Below, piece after piece: positions 1 through 8,555 of a stretch of 64,000 bases of DNA. The DNA is taken from the NCBI GenBank assembly GCA_965248975.1, contig CBDFKU010000013.1:124001-188000 (forward strand), given 5' to 3'. A program made the position numbers and the translations under genes. Positions within the stretch are counted from its first letter, which is position 1. Each line of letters starts with the position of its first letter. The DNA is from CBDFKU01 sp965248975 (GTDB taxonomy: Bacteria > Chloroflexota > Dehalococcoidia > Lucifugimonadales > JAGWBF01). The notes under the pieces are model-generated. The model worked only from the letters and a program-made list of their open reading frames with translations, was not told the origin of the DNA and searched no databases.

Positions 1-819
1 GTCCAGGAAGTGGGGAATCCAGGCCAGCTCGAACTCCACCACACCCACCTGAAGCTTGGGGTAGCGCTCGAACACGCCGCTGTAGATCATCTCCCCAAGG
101 GAGACACGGGCGTAGTGGTCCATGTTGGCGACCCGGGAGTTCATGGTGACCACCGAAGCCTTATCCACGCCGTTTATTTCCGTGGAGGCGTAAGCATTGG
201 TGGCGGCGTGAAGGTTGACGGGTACTTGCATGTCCTGGGCCATCGCCCACAGACGGTCGTAGTCCGGGGAGTCGTAGGTCCGGAACTTGGGCGGGTAGCA
301 GGTGATCATGACACCGGCCAACCCCATCTTCCGGGAGCGCTCCACTTCCCTCAGGGCCTCGTCTAGATCCTCGATGTTGATCATGGCGATGCCCCCGAGG
401 CGCTTTGGATGGGCGTTGCAGAAGTCGGCCAGGTAGTCGTTGTAGGCCCGGAAGACGGCGGACCGCAGGTCGCAGTCCGCGATCCGGAAGTTCATGAACC
501 CGATTGTAGGGAACATGAGGCAGGCATCGACACCGTCGATGTCCAGGTCCTTCACCGCCGCGTCGGGGTCGTAGCCACCGGCGCGGACGTTCTCGTAGAC
601 CTCGCTGGTGGTGATGTCATCGGGGTTTTCGAAGCGCTTCCCGACATTGGAGCCCTGCTCCGGACCCTGCTCGGTGACGTTCTCGCAGTGCCATTTCAGG
701 CCGCCGTCAGTTGAGGTCAACCTGGGGCACCGGTCCTTGAACTCGGCGTCGATCCGTGTGATCCACAAGTTCGGCGGCTCGATGATGTGGTTGTCCGACG
801 AAACGATTCTATAGCTCAT
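1..819 (-). CDS. amidohydrolase family protein (partial, C-terminus outside window)
   Basis: This is a metal-dependent hydrolase of the amidohydrolase_2 (ACMSD-like TIM barrel) family; the substrate is unknown. The reading frame is open from the ATG at 819 to base 1, giving the first 273 residues. The protein begins MSYRIVSSDNHIIEP, which carries the family's Asp-x-His metal-binding strand, and later shows a VNLHAATN strand with the next metal-ligand His. It is closely similar to the two genes upstream of it (850-1971 and 1999-3117), so the three form a tandem paralog array, probably one transcript. A strong ribosome binding site (AGGAGG) lies just upstream of the ATG. The family call is firm; the reaction (decarboxylase, hydrolase or hydratase) cannot be told from sequence. 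Confidence 0.85.
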   Translation of the reverse strand, partial: MSYRIVSSDNHIIEPPNLWITRIDAEFKDRCPRLTSTDGGLKWHCENVTEQGPEQGSNVGKRFENPDDITTSEVYENVRAGGYDPDAAVKDLDIDGVDACLMFPTIGFMNFRIADCDLRSAVFRAYNDYLADFCNAHPKRLGGIAMINIEDLDEALREVERSRKMGLAGVMITCYPPKFRTYDSPDYDRLWAMAQDMQVPVNLHAATNAYASTEINGVDKASVVTMNSRVANMDHYARVSLGEMIYSGVFERYPKLQVGVVEFELAWIPHFLD

Positions 820-849
820 AGGATGAACCTCCTGCCGGTTCCTTTATGG

Positions 850-1971
850 TCACATATTATACACTAGAGCTGAGTTGCCGCCAGCGATCTTGGCCTTCTC
901 TTCCTCGGTGCACTCCGCCAGTATGTCCTCGATGATCTCCCGGCTCCTAGGCCAGGTGGACTCGGTGTGGGGATAGTCGGAGCCCCACAGGAGGTTGTCC
1001 ACGCCGATGACGTGGCGCTCCTTTATGCCTAGGGAATCTTCTTGGAAGCCGGCGAAGCAGTTGCGGTACCAGAAGTCGCTGGGCAGCATGTCGTTCTTGA
1101 ACCGCACGGTGCCCTTCAGGCCTCGCTGGTTGTAGTTGAAGTCGATGCGGTCCAGGAAGTGGGGGATCCATCCCAGCTCGAACTCGACAGCCCCCACCCG
1201 GAGCCGGGGGAACCGCTCGAACACCCCGCTGTAGATCATCTCGGCAAGGGACACCCGCCCGTAGTGGTCCATGTTGGCCGTGCGGGACAGGCCGGTAGTG
1301 GCGGTCACCTTGTCCCTGCCGTTGATCTCCGCCGATCCCGCCGAGTTGGTGGCCGCGTGCAGACTGATGGGAACCTCCAGGTCCTGGGCTGCCGCCCAGA
1401 GGACGTCGTACTCGGGAGAGTCGTAGGTCCTGAACAGCGGGGCGTAGCAGGCGATCATGATCCCCACCATACCTATCTTGCGGCACCGCTCCACCTCTCG
1501 TTCGGCGCTGGGGATATCCTCGATGTTTATCATGGCGATGCCGCCCAGCCGCTTGGGGTGGGCGGAGCAGAAGTCGGCCAGGTAGTCGTTGTATGCCCGG
1601 AAGATGTCCGACCGGAGCTCGCTGTCTCCGACCCGGAAGTGGCCGAACCCCACGGTGGGATATAGGATGCCCACCTCCACTCCGTCTATGTCCATGTCCT
1701 TGACGGCCTCGTCGGGGTCGTGGCCCCCGGGACGAACGTGCTCGTACACATCTTCCCGAGTGATCTCGTCGGGGGCGTCGAACCTCTTGCCCACGTTGGA
1801 GCCCTGCTCGGGGCCGGTCTCGGTGATGTTCCCGCAGTTCCACCGCAGGCCATCATCGGTAGGCACCAGCTTTGGGCAGCGGTCCCTGTACTTGGACTCG
1901 ATCCTGCCGATCCACAGATCCGGCGGCTCGATGATGTGGCTGTCCGACGATATGAGCCTATAACCGGCCAT
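850..1971 (-). CDS. amidohydrolase family protein (paralog 2)
   Basis: A 373-residue TIM-barrel metal hydrolase of the amidohydrolase_2 family, the usual length for the family. Visible metal-site elements are SSDSHIIEP at the N-terminus, ISLHAATN near the middle and WGSDYPH near the C-terminus (Asp of the last barrel strand). The C-terminal ECTEEEKAKIAGGNSA block is typical of family members in marine Chloroflexota and actinobacteria. The ATG at 1971 has GGGAG upstream. It lies between two paralogs, 27 nt after 1999-3117 and 30 nt before 1-819, so the three are probably co-transcribed. The substrate is unknown; small aromatic or carboxylated compounds are plausible from the family, but that is inference. 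Confidence 0.88.
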   Translation of the reverse strand: MAGYRLISSDSHIIEPPDLWIGRIESKYRDRCPKLVPTDDGLRWNCGNITETGPEQGSNVGKRFDAPDEITREDVYEHVRPGGHDPDEAVKDMDIDGVEVGILYPTVGFGHFRVGDSELRSDIFRAYNDYLADFCSAHPKRLGGIAMINIEDIPSAEREVERCRKIGMVGIMIACYAPLFRTYDSPEYDVLWAAAQDLEVPISLHAATNSAGSAEINGRDKVTATTGLSRTANMDHYGRVSLAEMIYSGVFERFPRLRVGAVEFELGWIPHFLDRIDFNYNQRGLKGTVRFKNDMLPSDFWYRNCFAGFQEDSLGIKERHVIGVDNLLWGSDYPHTESTWPRSREIIEDILAECTEEEKAKIAGGNSALVYNM

Positions 1972-1998
1972 TGTGGTGCTCCCGAAACCGCGACATCG

Positions 1999-3117
1999 CT
2001 ATAGCTTGTACACCCTGGCGGCGTTGCCGCCGGCGATCTTGGCCCTCTCCTCTTCGGTGCAACCCACCAGGATATCGTCCAGGATCTCCTGGCTTCTGGG
2101 AAAGGTGGTCTCGGCGTGGGGATAGTCGGAGCCCCACTGGATGTTGTCGACCCCTATGATATGGCGGAGGCTGATGCCCAGGGAATCTTCCTGGAAGCCC
2201 GCGAAGACGTTGCGATGGAAGAAATCGCTGGGGAGCATGTCGTCCTTGAACTTGGACCCGGTAATGTCCGGGCCCCTCTGAGTGTAGTTGAAGTCCAGCC
2301 GGTCCAGGAAGTGGGGGATCCAGGACAGCTCGTGCTCGACGGTGCCCACCTTCAGCTTAGGGTACCGCTCGAACACGCCGCAGTAGATCATGTCCGCCAG
2401 AGACATGCGTACACCGTAGTCCATGTTGACCAACTCGGCAGGCCGGCCTGCCGAGCGGTCCTGAAAGTGCTCCCCCGACCCCCAGCGGTTGGAGGCGGCA
2501 TGGAGGCTCAAGGGGATGTCCAGGTCCTGGGCCAGCGCCCACAGTGGCTCGTATTCCTGCGAGCTATATCTCCTGCCCTCGGGAGGATAGACTGTGATCA
2601 TTGCCCCGATGAAACCCATCTTTCTACACCGCTCGATCTCTTTCAACCCTACCTGGACGTCGTCCAGATTGATCACCGCGATCCCGCCCAACCGGCTGGG
2701 ATTCGTGCTACAGAACTCGGCAAGCCAGTCGTTGTACACCTTGAAGGTGGCGGAGAGGAGGTCCCCGTCCCTGACGTGGTTGTAGAGGATGACGCTGACG
2801 GTCGGGTAGATCAGGGCTACGTCAATTCCGTCGGCGTCCAGGTCCTTCAGATATCCCTCTGGGACGTAGCTCTCCGGCCTCACGTTCTCGAACTCGTCCA
2901 TCAGCCTGATCTTCTCCGGCTCGTCGAACCGCCTGCCGACGTTGCTGCCCTGCCCCAGGATCTGGCCGATGGTGTCGTCGCATGTCCAGATGTAGCTGCC
3001 CTGGAAAGGCACTATCTGAGGGCATCGATCCCGGTACTTGTGGTCGATCCTGCTGGTCCAGAGGTCGGCGGGCTCGTAGATATGGTTGTCGGACGAAACT
3101 ACCCGGTATCCCGGCAT
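1999..3117 (-). CDS. amidohydrolase family protein (paralog 3, first of the array)
   Basis: A 372-residue amidohydrolase_2 protein starting MPGYRVVSSDNHIYEP. Metal-site strands are DNHIYEP, LSLHAASN and WGSDYPH. An upstream in-frame start at 3204 is possible, but the ATG at 3117 has a GGGAGG ribosome binding site and aligns with the start of both downstream paralogs, so it is preferred. A near-consensus promoter at 3222-3250 lies about 100 nt upstream, making this the first gene of the array. It keeps the same C-terminal EERAKIAGGNAARVYKL block as paralog 2. The family is certain; the substrate is not. Confidence 0.88.
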   Translation of the reverse strand: MPGYRVVSSDNHIYEPADLWTSRIDHKYRDRCPQIVPFQGSYIWTCDDTIGQILGQGSNVGRRFDEPEKIRLMDEFENVRPESYVPEGYLKDLDADGIDVALIYPTVSVILYNHVRDGDLLSATFKVYNDWLAEFCSTNPSRLGGIAVINLDDVQVGLKEIERCRKMGFIGAMITVYPPEGRRYSSQEYEPLWALAQDLDIPLSLHAASNRWGSGEHFQDRSAGRPAELVNMDYGVRMSLADMIYCGVFERYPKLKVGTVEHELSWIPHFLDRLDFNYTQRGPDITGSKFKDDMLPSDFFHRNVFAGFQEDSLGISLRHIIGVDNIQWGSDYPHAETTFPRSQEILDDILVGCTEEERAKIAGGNAARVYKL

Positions 3118-3221
3118 GGTTGCCTCCCACCCTCTATGAAGGGTTGCCGACTCAAGGTCCATCTTCCGGAAAGAGAAGTGGCCATTACCAACACCGTGGA
3201 ACACAGGAAAAGTTGAAATGA

Positions 3222-3250
3222 ATTATAGTTTGGGCTCAATACAGCGTCAA
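3222..3250 (-). promoter_or_regulatory. sigma-70-like promoter for the amidohydrolase array
   Basis: On the minus strand TTGACG (3250-3245) is followed by 17 nt and a perfect TATAAT (3227-3222). The predicted transcript start near 3215 precedes the ATG at 3117. The rest of 3118-3400 holds no gene that I can see. Confidence 0.65.
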
Positions 3251-3400
3251 GGCAGGAACCCTCTGGACCGCAGGCACCTTCTCACGCCGGCCGTTCGATC
3301 GGCTGGGCTACCCCTTCAGGTGATCACCCCTGGAGAGTTTCTAAAGCAGATGATCCTTCAAGATAACTGATCTGGCTTACTCAGGACCGCCGACTCGACA

Positions 3401-5119
3401 CTACCTCTGCTCCTGTCGGAGTTGCTGGGTCGCCTCCCGGTCCGGTTGCAGGGTTTCCGAGTCTAGGACGACTCCGTACTCTTGCCTGGCATGGTCCGGT
3501 GTGACCTTGCCCTGCCGGGCGTCCTCGGCGACCGCCTGGGGGTCCCGCAGTAGGGGGTCGCCGTGGCCACCGCCACCGGCCAGCTCGGCGCTGACCACGT
3601 CGCCCTTCTTTAGCTCCATGAGCCACTTGGATGGCATCAGCTTTCTGTCGGTATCGGGATTCAAGTAAATGTTGCAGGAGGTGCCCGGCTTTCCTCCCTG
3701 GAGGCCGTAGGGCCGATAGTGTCGGCGGTCGGAGCGCACCTGGACCGTGGCTTCCTCGGCGAGGATGCGGTACTTGCGCACCAGCCCCAGGGCGCCTCGA
3801 TGCTCTCCCGGGCCGCCGGTGTCAGGCAGGAGTCCGTACTCCTCCACCAGGAAGGGTTGCTCGGCCTCCATCAGCTCGATGGGAGTGTTGGCCAGGTTGA
3901 GTACCGGAATGGGGCCGCCGTCAACGCCGTCGTTGTCGGGGCCGCCCCCGGTGCCCGTTACGTTGTGGAACTCCAGAAAGACGAAGGGCTTGCGGTCCGG
4001 GTAGTAGCCTGCGATGCTGATGCCCAGCTCGCCGCTGCCCCAGCAGGCCGGGACCCGGTCTGGGTTGAGCTTGGCGAGGGCGCCGAACACCGTCTGCATC
4101 ACCCGGAAGCCCCCCAAACCACGAGCGGCCACCGGGCCGGGATGAACGGGATTCACGAAGGTGCCCTCGGGCGCATATACCTTGATGGGCCGGAAGTAGC
4201 CGGCGTTGTTGGGCAGCTCGGGGCTGAGGAGGCAGCGCACGGCGGCGTACACTCCCGACTGGCTGAAGGCGAAGTTGGGGTTGATGGACCCTTTGGCCTG
4301 GGGCGAGGTGCCGGTGAAGTCGGCATGCACCTCGTCTCCGGTGAAGGTAAGCTTCACGTGGATGCGTATCGGCCCGGGATCCAGACCGTCGTCGTCGATG
4401 TAGTCGGTGAACTCGGCCTCCCCGGTGGGCAGTGTCGCCAGCTCGGCCCTTGTGAGGCGTTCGGAGTAGTCCATGAGCTCGTCCATGTGGCCCCGGAGCT
4501 CCTCCACGCCGTGCTCCTGGGCCAGCTTGAGCAGCTCCCGCTCGCCGCCGTGCACCGCGGCTATCTGGGCCCAGAGATCTCCCATCACTACCTCGGGGAC
4601 CCGCACGTTCTGACGGATGAGGCGCAGCAGGGTCTGGTTGGCCTCCCCCTCTTCGAACAGCTTCAGGGGCGGGATGCGCAACCCTTCCTGGTATATCTCG
4701 GTGTTGTCACAGGCGTTGCCTCCCGCGACCCTCCCGCCGATGTCCGTGTGGTGGGCGATTACGGCCAGGTAGCCCAGGAGGGCCTCTCCGACGAACACCG
4801 GCTTGAACAGGAAGATGTCGGGCAGGTGGCTGGCCCCCTCGTAGGGGTCGTTGTTAATGAAGATGTCGCCCGGCCGGACGTCATCCCCGTAGACCTTGAG
4901 CACGCCCTGTAGGGCAGGCATGATGGCGCCCAGGTGGAGGGGCAGGGACAGCCCTTGGCTTACCATGTCGCCCTTGAGGTCGCAGATGGCGGTGGAGAAG
5001 TCCATGGACTGCTTGACCACCTGGGACCGGGCGGTGCGCACCACGGTGACCACCATGTTGTCGGCGATGGTGGCCAGGGCGTTCTTCACCAGCTCCTGGG
5101 TGATGGGGTCGGGTCGCAT
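3401..5119 (-). CDS. hyuB: hydantoinase B/oxoprolinase family protein
   Basis: Beta subunit of the hydantoinase/5-oxoprolinase/acetone carboxylase superfamily, which with HyuA opens cyclic amides such as N-methylhydantoin or 5-oxoproline in an ATP-dependent reaction. The 572-residue length fits the family. Family motifs include DPITQELVKNALATIADNM at the N-terminus, NDPYEGASHLPD near residue 90, HHTDIGG near residue 122 and RSDRRHYRPYGLQGGKPG near the C-terminus. The ATG at 5119 has GAGGAGG upstream. It follows hyuA by 92 nt that carry two hairpins (5149-5209), and the two proteins presumably form one complex. The exact substrate (hydantoin, oxoproline, caprolactam-like lactam) cannot be told. 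Confidence 0.9.
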   Translation of the reverse strand: MRPDPITQELVKNALATIADNMVVTVVRTARSQVVKQSMDFSTAICDLKGDMVSQGLSLPLHLGAIMPALQGVLKVYGDDVRPGDIFINNDPYEGASHLPDIFLFKPVFVGEALLGYLAVIAHHTDIGGRVAGGNACDNTEIYQEGLRIPPLKLFEEGEANQTLLRLIRQNVRVPEVVMGDLWAQIAAVHGGERELLKLAQEHGVEELRGHMDELMDYSERLTRAELATLPTGEAEFTDYIDDDGLDPGPIRIHVKLTFTGDEVHADFTGTSPQAKGSINPNFAFSQSGVYAAVRCLLSPELPNNAGYFRPIKVYAPEGTFVNPVHPGPVAARGLGGFRVMQTVFGALAKLNPDRVPACWGSGELGISIAGYYPDRKPFVFLEFHNVTGTGGGPDNDGVDGGPIPVLNLANTPIELMEAEQPFLVEEYGLLPDTGGPGEHRGALGLVRKYRILAEEATVQVRSDRRHYRPYGLQGGKPGTSCNIYLNPDTDRKLMPSKWLMELKKGDVVSAELAGGGGHGDPLLRDPQAVAEDARQGKVTPDHARQEYGVVLDSETLQPDREATQQLRQEQR

Positions 5120-5148
5120 GGGACGCCTCCTCTTTGAGCCGCATAGTT

Positions 5149-5209
5149 CTCCCTCCCCTTGTGGGAGGGAGCTAGAACGGGGGGGTTACCCTCTCCCAAA
5201 GGGAGAGGG
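5149..5209. repeat. two adjacent GC-rich hairpins between hyuA and hyuB
   Basis: Two perfect inverted repeats: CTCCCTCCC/GGGAGGGAG (5149-5157 and 5163-5171) and CCCTCTCCC/GGGAGAGGG (5189-5197 and 5201-5209). They resemble the CCCTCTCCC..GGGAGAGGG element near 16080. They may be REP-like elements or modulate hyuB expression relative to hyuA. Confidence 0.6.
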
Positions 5210-5211
5210 AA

Positions 5212-7299
5212 TCATGTGACCTCGATAACGATGTTGCTCCACTCGTCCAGCCGGGCCCGGCAGCCCGGCGGCACTACCGTGGTGGAGTCGTACTCCTCTA
5301 CGATGATGGGCCCCACCGACGGGCCCGCCGTCAGCGTATCGCGAGCTATGACGGGCGTATCCAGCCATCCGTCTTTGGGGCCGAAGTAGACCCTGCGGTC
5401 GCTCCTGGTGGCGCCGCCGCTCTGGGCGGCCATGTTCAGCCGCTCGGGCAAGCGGGGCGACGCCGAAATGCCCTTGCCCACCACCTTCAGTGACACGAGC
5501 TGCAGCGGCTCGCCGTCGGACCGGTAGCCGTAGGTGCGTTCGTGCTCTAGGGCGAACTCCTCGCCCAGGGCGGCCAGTACGTCCCGGGTAACGGGCCGGC
5601 CGGGAACCGGCACGGTCAGGGCGGTGTTCTGGCCCGCGTACTGGACGTCGGCGTAGGCGGAGATTTCCCGGCTGGCTTCGTCGAAGCTTTCGCTCGACAG
5701 GATGTCCTCTGCCTGCTTGTCCAGGCCATCGAGCCGGTTGTTCACCTCGTCCATGTCGACCTCGGCGACCCTACGGAAGAAGGCATGGACCAGGTGGTGC
5801 TCGACGTCGGCGAACAGTAGGCCCAGGGAGCTGAACAGGCCGGCCAGCGGCGGGACCACCACGGTGGACATGCCCAGCGCGCCGGCCATGGCCGCGGCAT
5901 GGACCGGACCGCTGCCGCCGAAGGCGAACAGGTCGAAGCGCCTAGGGTCGCGACCTCTCTCCGTCGACACGCTGCGAAGAGCCCTAATCATGTTCGAGTT
6001 GACGATGGCGTGGATGCCGTGGGCGGTGTCCGCCGCCGACAGACCTATGGCAACACCCAGGCGCCCGATGGCCTCCTCGGACTTCTGGGCGTCGATCTTG
6101 AGGCTGCCGGCCAGCAGATGCTCCCGGTTGAGGTATCCCAGGACGACGTTGGCGTCGGTGACGGTGGGCTCGTCGCCGCCAAGGCCGTAGCAGATGGGTC
6201 CCGGTGAGGCGCCGGCGCTCCTGGGTCCCACCTGAAGGGCGCCGCCTTTGTCCAGCCAGGCTATGCTGCCGCCCCCGGCTCCTACCTCGGCGATGTCTAT
6301 GGTAGGCACCCGCACGATGTATCCGGCCCCCTTCATCAGGCGGTGGCCGGTGTTCATTCCACCGCCCACCTCGTACTCCTGGGTCATGGTGAGCTGGCTG
6401 TCTTCAATGATGGACACCTTGGCGGTGGTGCCGCCCATGTCGAAGGTGATGAAGTTGTCCCGCTTCAGCCTCTCCGACAGGCGTAGGGCCCCGGTGACTC
6501 CGGCGGCCGGGCCCGACTCGATGATGTAGATGGGGGTCTCGGTTGCCGCCCGGGCCGGCATGACACCGCCGTTGGACTGCATGATCAGCAGCGGAGCCTC
6601 GATGCCCATTCTGGTCAGCTCGTCCTGAAGCGCGCCCACGTAGCGCTCAAGGACCGGTCGGATGTAGGCGTTGATGACCACGGTACTGGTGCGCTCGTAC
6701 TCCTGCATCTGGGGGAGCACTTCCGATGAGATGCAAACGGAAAGCTCGGGCGACGTTGCCGCCAAACGTTCGGCGATGGCTATCTCATGGGCGGGATTTG
6801 CATAGGCATGAAGGAGGCAGACGGCCACCGACTCTACTCCGTCGGAGGCGATCTCCCGGCAGACCTGCTCCACCGCAGCCAGGTCCAGGGGCACGAGCTC
6901 CTCTCCGCGGTGGTTCAGACGCTCCGGGACCTCGAAGCGGCGCCGGCGCTCAACCAGCGGTTCCGGCTTTCGCCAGGTGAGATCGTACAGCCTTGGCAGC
7001 CGATACCGGCCCAGCTCCAGAACGTCCCGGAAGCCCTTGGTGGTGATGAGGGCGGTCTCCGGACCCTTGCGCTCGATGATGGTATTGGTGGCCACGGTGG
7101 TGCCGTGGCCCACCTCTCCGATGGTGGCTGCGGCGACCCCAGCCGTCTCGATGAGCTCCCTTATAGCGCCTACGATGGCCCGGCTGTAGTCGTCTGGTGT
7201 GGAGGAAGCCTTTCTGGTCAGGAGGGTGCCGTCATCCCCCAACAGCACCAGGTCTGTGAAGGTCCCGCCTACGTCTATACCCAGCCTGTAGCCGGCCAT
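5212..7299 (-). CDS. hyuA: hydantoinase/oxoprolinase family protein, subunit A
   Basis: ATP-binding alpha subunit of the hydantoinase/5-oxoprolinase superfamily, partner of HyuB (3401-5119). The 695-residue protein has the actin-like ATPase elements YRLGIDVGGTFTDLVL at the N-terminus, FITFDMGGTTAKVS near residue 285 and FGGSGPVHAAAMAG near residue 460. It contains GHGTTVATNTIIERKG, a HyuA signature. A start at 7332 is possible, but the ATG at 7299 sits 8 nt after GGGAG and directly precedes the conserved strand, so it is preferred. It lies downstream of two acetamidase/formamidases on the same strand, which fits a cassette that opens amide bonds. Confidence 0.9.
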   Translation of the reverse strand: MAGYRLGIDVGGTFTDLVLLGDDGTLLTRKASSTPDDYSRAIVGAIRELIETAGVAAATIGEVGHGTTVATNTIIERKGPETALITTKGFRDVLELGRYRLPRLYDLTWRKPEPLVERRRRFEVPERLNHRGEELVPLDLAAVEQVCREIASDGVESVAVCLLHAYANPAHEIAIAERLAATSPELSVCISSEVLPQMQEYERTSTVVINAYIRPVLERYVGALQDELTRMGIEAPLLIMQSNGGVMPARAATETPIYIIESGPAAGVTGALRLSERLKRDNFITFDMGGTTAKVSIIEDSQLTMTQEYEVGGGMNTGHRLMKGAGYIVRVPTIDIAEVGAGGGSIAWLDKGGALQVGPRSAGASPGPICYGLGGDEPTVTDANVVLGYLNREHLLAGSLKIDAQKSEEAIGRLGVAIGLSAADTAHGIHAIVNSNMIRALRSVSTERGRDPRRFDLFAFGGSGPVHAAAMAGALGMSTVVVPPLAGLFSSLGLLFADVEHHLVHAFFRRVAEVDMDEVNNRLDGLDKQAEDILSSESFDEASREISAYADVQYAGQNTALTVPVPGRPVTRDVLAALGEEFALEHERTYGYRSDGEPLQLVSLKVVGKGISASPRLPERLNMAAQSGGATRSDRRVYFGPKDGWLDTPVIARDTLTAGPSVGPIIVEEYDSTTVVPPGCRARLDEWSNIVIEVT

Positions 7300-7323
7300 A
7301 TGGCGACTCCCGACAGAGTAATC

Positions 7324-7364
7324 GGCCCTCACTCTGGCCCGCCGGCCAGAGTGAGGGCCTTTTT
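7324..7364 (+). terminator. 16-bp perfect hairpin with T-run
   Basis: GGCCCTCACTCTGGCC (7324-7339) pairs perfectly with 7344-7359 around a 4-nt loop, and TTTTT follows on the plus strand. It sits between two minus-strand genes, and the T-run lies on the plus side, so it would stop antisense transcription or act as an attenuating stem between formamidase and hyuA. Structure is certain; direction and role are inferred. Confidence 0.5.
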
Positions 7365-7398
7365 CATCTCCCTAACGTGTCACCGGTTAAGGAACGTG

Positions 7399-8505
7399 TT
7401 AGCCGAAGATGGCCTCAGGTAGCAGGGCGGTGGCCGTCACGTTGGGCAGGTCCACTGCGTTGCCGATCCTCAGGTCCACGGCGACGCTGCAGATCACGTA
7501 TGCCTGCTCCCGTGTGAAGCCCCGCTCTTGGAGGAGGTCGATCATGTTCAGGATGGCGTTACGAGCGGCCATGGTCAGGTTCTCCCCGTCGTTGGAGCCG
7601 TCCCCGGCGACGGGCATGCCCATCGTGGCGACGAAGTTGCGGGGCGCGGCCCACTCCGGCGCGTTGAAGTAGCCCGGGTGAGAGAACCTGGGCCACCGGA
7701 TGTTGTTTCGCGCCGCCTGCCCTTCGTGCACCTTGAAGCGCACCGCCGCCGTAGCGCTCATCTCCACAGCGGCTATGCACACCTCGCCGTCGCCCTGGGC
7801 AAAGTGGGCGTCGCCGGTGGAGAACAGGGCGCCGTCAACGGCAACCCGGAGGAACAGCTTGGAGCCCTTGGTGAGCTGCTTGATGTCTACGTTGCCGCAG
7901 TTCTCCCGGGGCGGCCCCGTGCGCAGACCCTCGCTGGCCATGGGTTCGGCTCGCGGTATTGCGTAATCCTTGGTGGGCGGGTGGGCGATGCCCCCGCTGG
8001 CCCGCAGGTCTGCCTCGCGGCTGGTCCAACCCACCAGCTGCTCACGGGAAGGGGCGATCCCAGACACTCCCATGAAGGAGCCGTCGGGTATGCGGACGCC
8101 GGCGATCTGGGGCGAGGTGGCCCAGCCGTCCTTTAGGTCCCAGTGCACCAGGTAGGGTTCTGGGAAGTAGTCCCGCAGGAAGCCGCTGCCCGGCCGGAAG
8201 AAGGTCCAGGCATATGACTCGGGGATGATGTCCAGGAACTCTACCTCCAGCATGTCCCCGGGCTTGGCGCCCTTGACCCATACCGGGCCCGTCAGTGCGT
8301 GGGCGGCCCCGCCCTCCATGTATTGCAGGTCTTCTCCCGTCATGCCGGGCGTTATCTGGTTGTCCAGAGCGTCGCGGGTCTGGAACACCACCTCATCGTC
8401 CTGGTCCACTTCCAGCACCGCCGGTATGTCTGGGTGCCAACGGTTATGGCCCTTCTCCGGCTCCTGCTGGAGCCGCTTGCTGCGGTCGATCTCGATACTT
8501 TTCAT
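7399..8505 (-). CDS. acetamidase/formamidase family protein (copy 2)
   Basis: A 368-residue member of the FmdA/AmdA family, which hydrolyses formamide, acetamide or related short amides to ammonia and the acid in the cytoplasm. Visible family motifs are GPVWVKGAKPGDMLEVEFLD near residue 75, GSFMGVSGIAPS near residue 145, GPPRENCGNVDIKQL near residue 200 and STGDAHFAQGDGEVC near residue 230. It is a close tandem duplicate of 8556-9662 (both 368 residues, 50 nt apart). It precedes hyuA by 99 nt, which include the hairpin at 7324-7359. Confidence 0.9.
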   Translation of the reverse strand: MKSIEIDRSKRLQQEPEKGHNRWHPDIPAVLEVDQDDEVVFQTRDALDNQITPGMTGEDLQYMEGGAAHALTGPVWVKGAKPGDMLEVEFLDIIPESYAWTFFRPGSGFLRDYFPEPYLVHWDLKDGWATSPQIAGVRIPDGSFMGVSGIAPSREQLVGWTSREADLRASGGIAHPPTKDYAIPRAEPMASEGLRTGPPRENCGNVDIKQLTKGSKLFLRVAVDGALFSTGDAHFAQGDGEVCIAAVEMSATAAVRFKVHEGQAARNNIRWPRFSHPGYFNAPEWAAPRNFVATMGMPVAGDGSNDGENLTMAARNAILNMIDLLQERGFTREQAYVICSVAVDLRIGNAVDLPNVTATALLPEAIFG

Positions 8506-8555
8506 CGGACCATCCTTAACGTCGAAGATGGTGGTAGAGGGGTTCCGGTCCGTTC

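Noticed and set aside
856..861. TATAAT on the minus strand near the end of amidohydrolase 2
   Set aside because: It lies within the coding sequence (codons for V-Y-N) and lacks a -35 box at proper distance.
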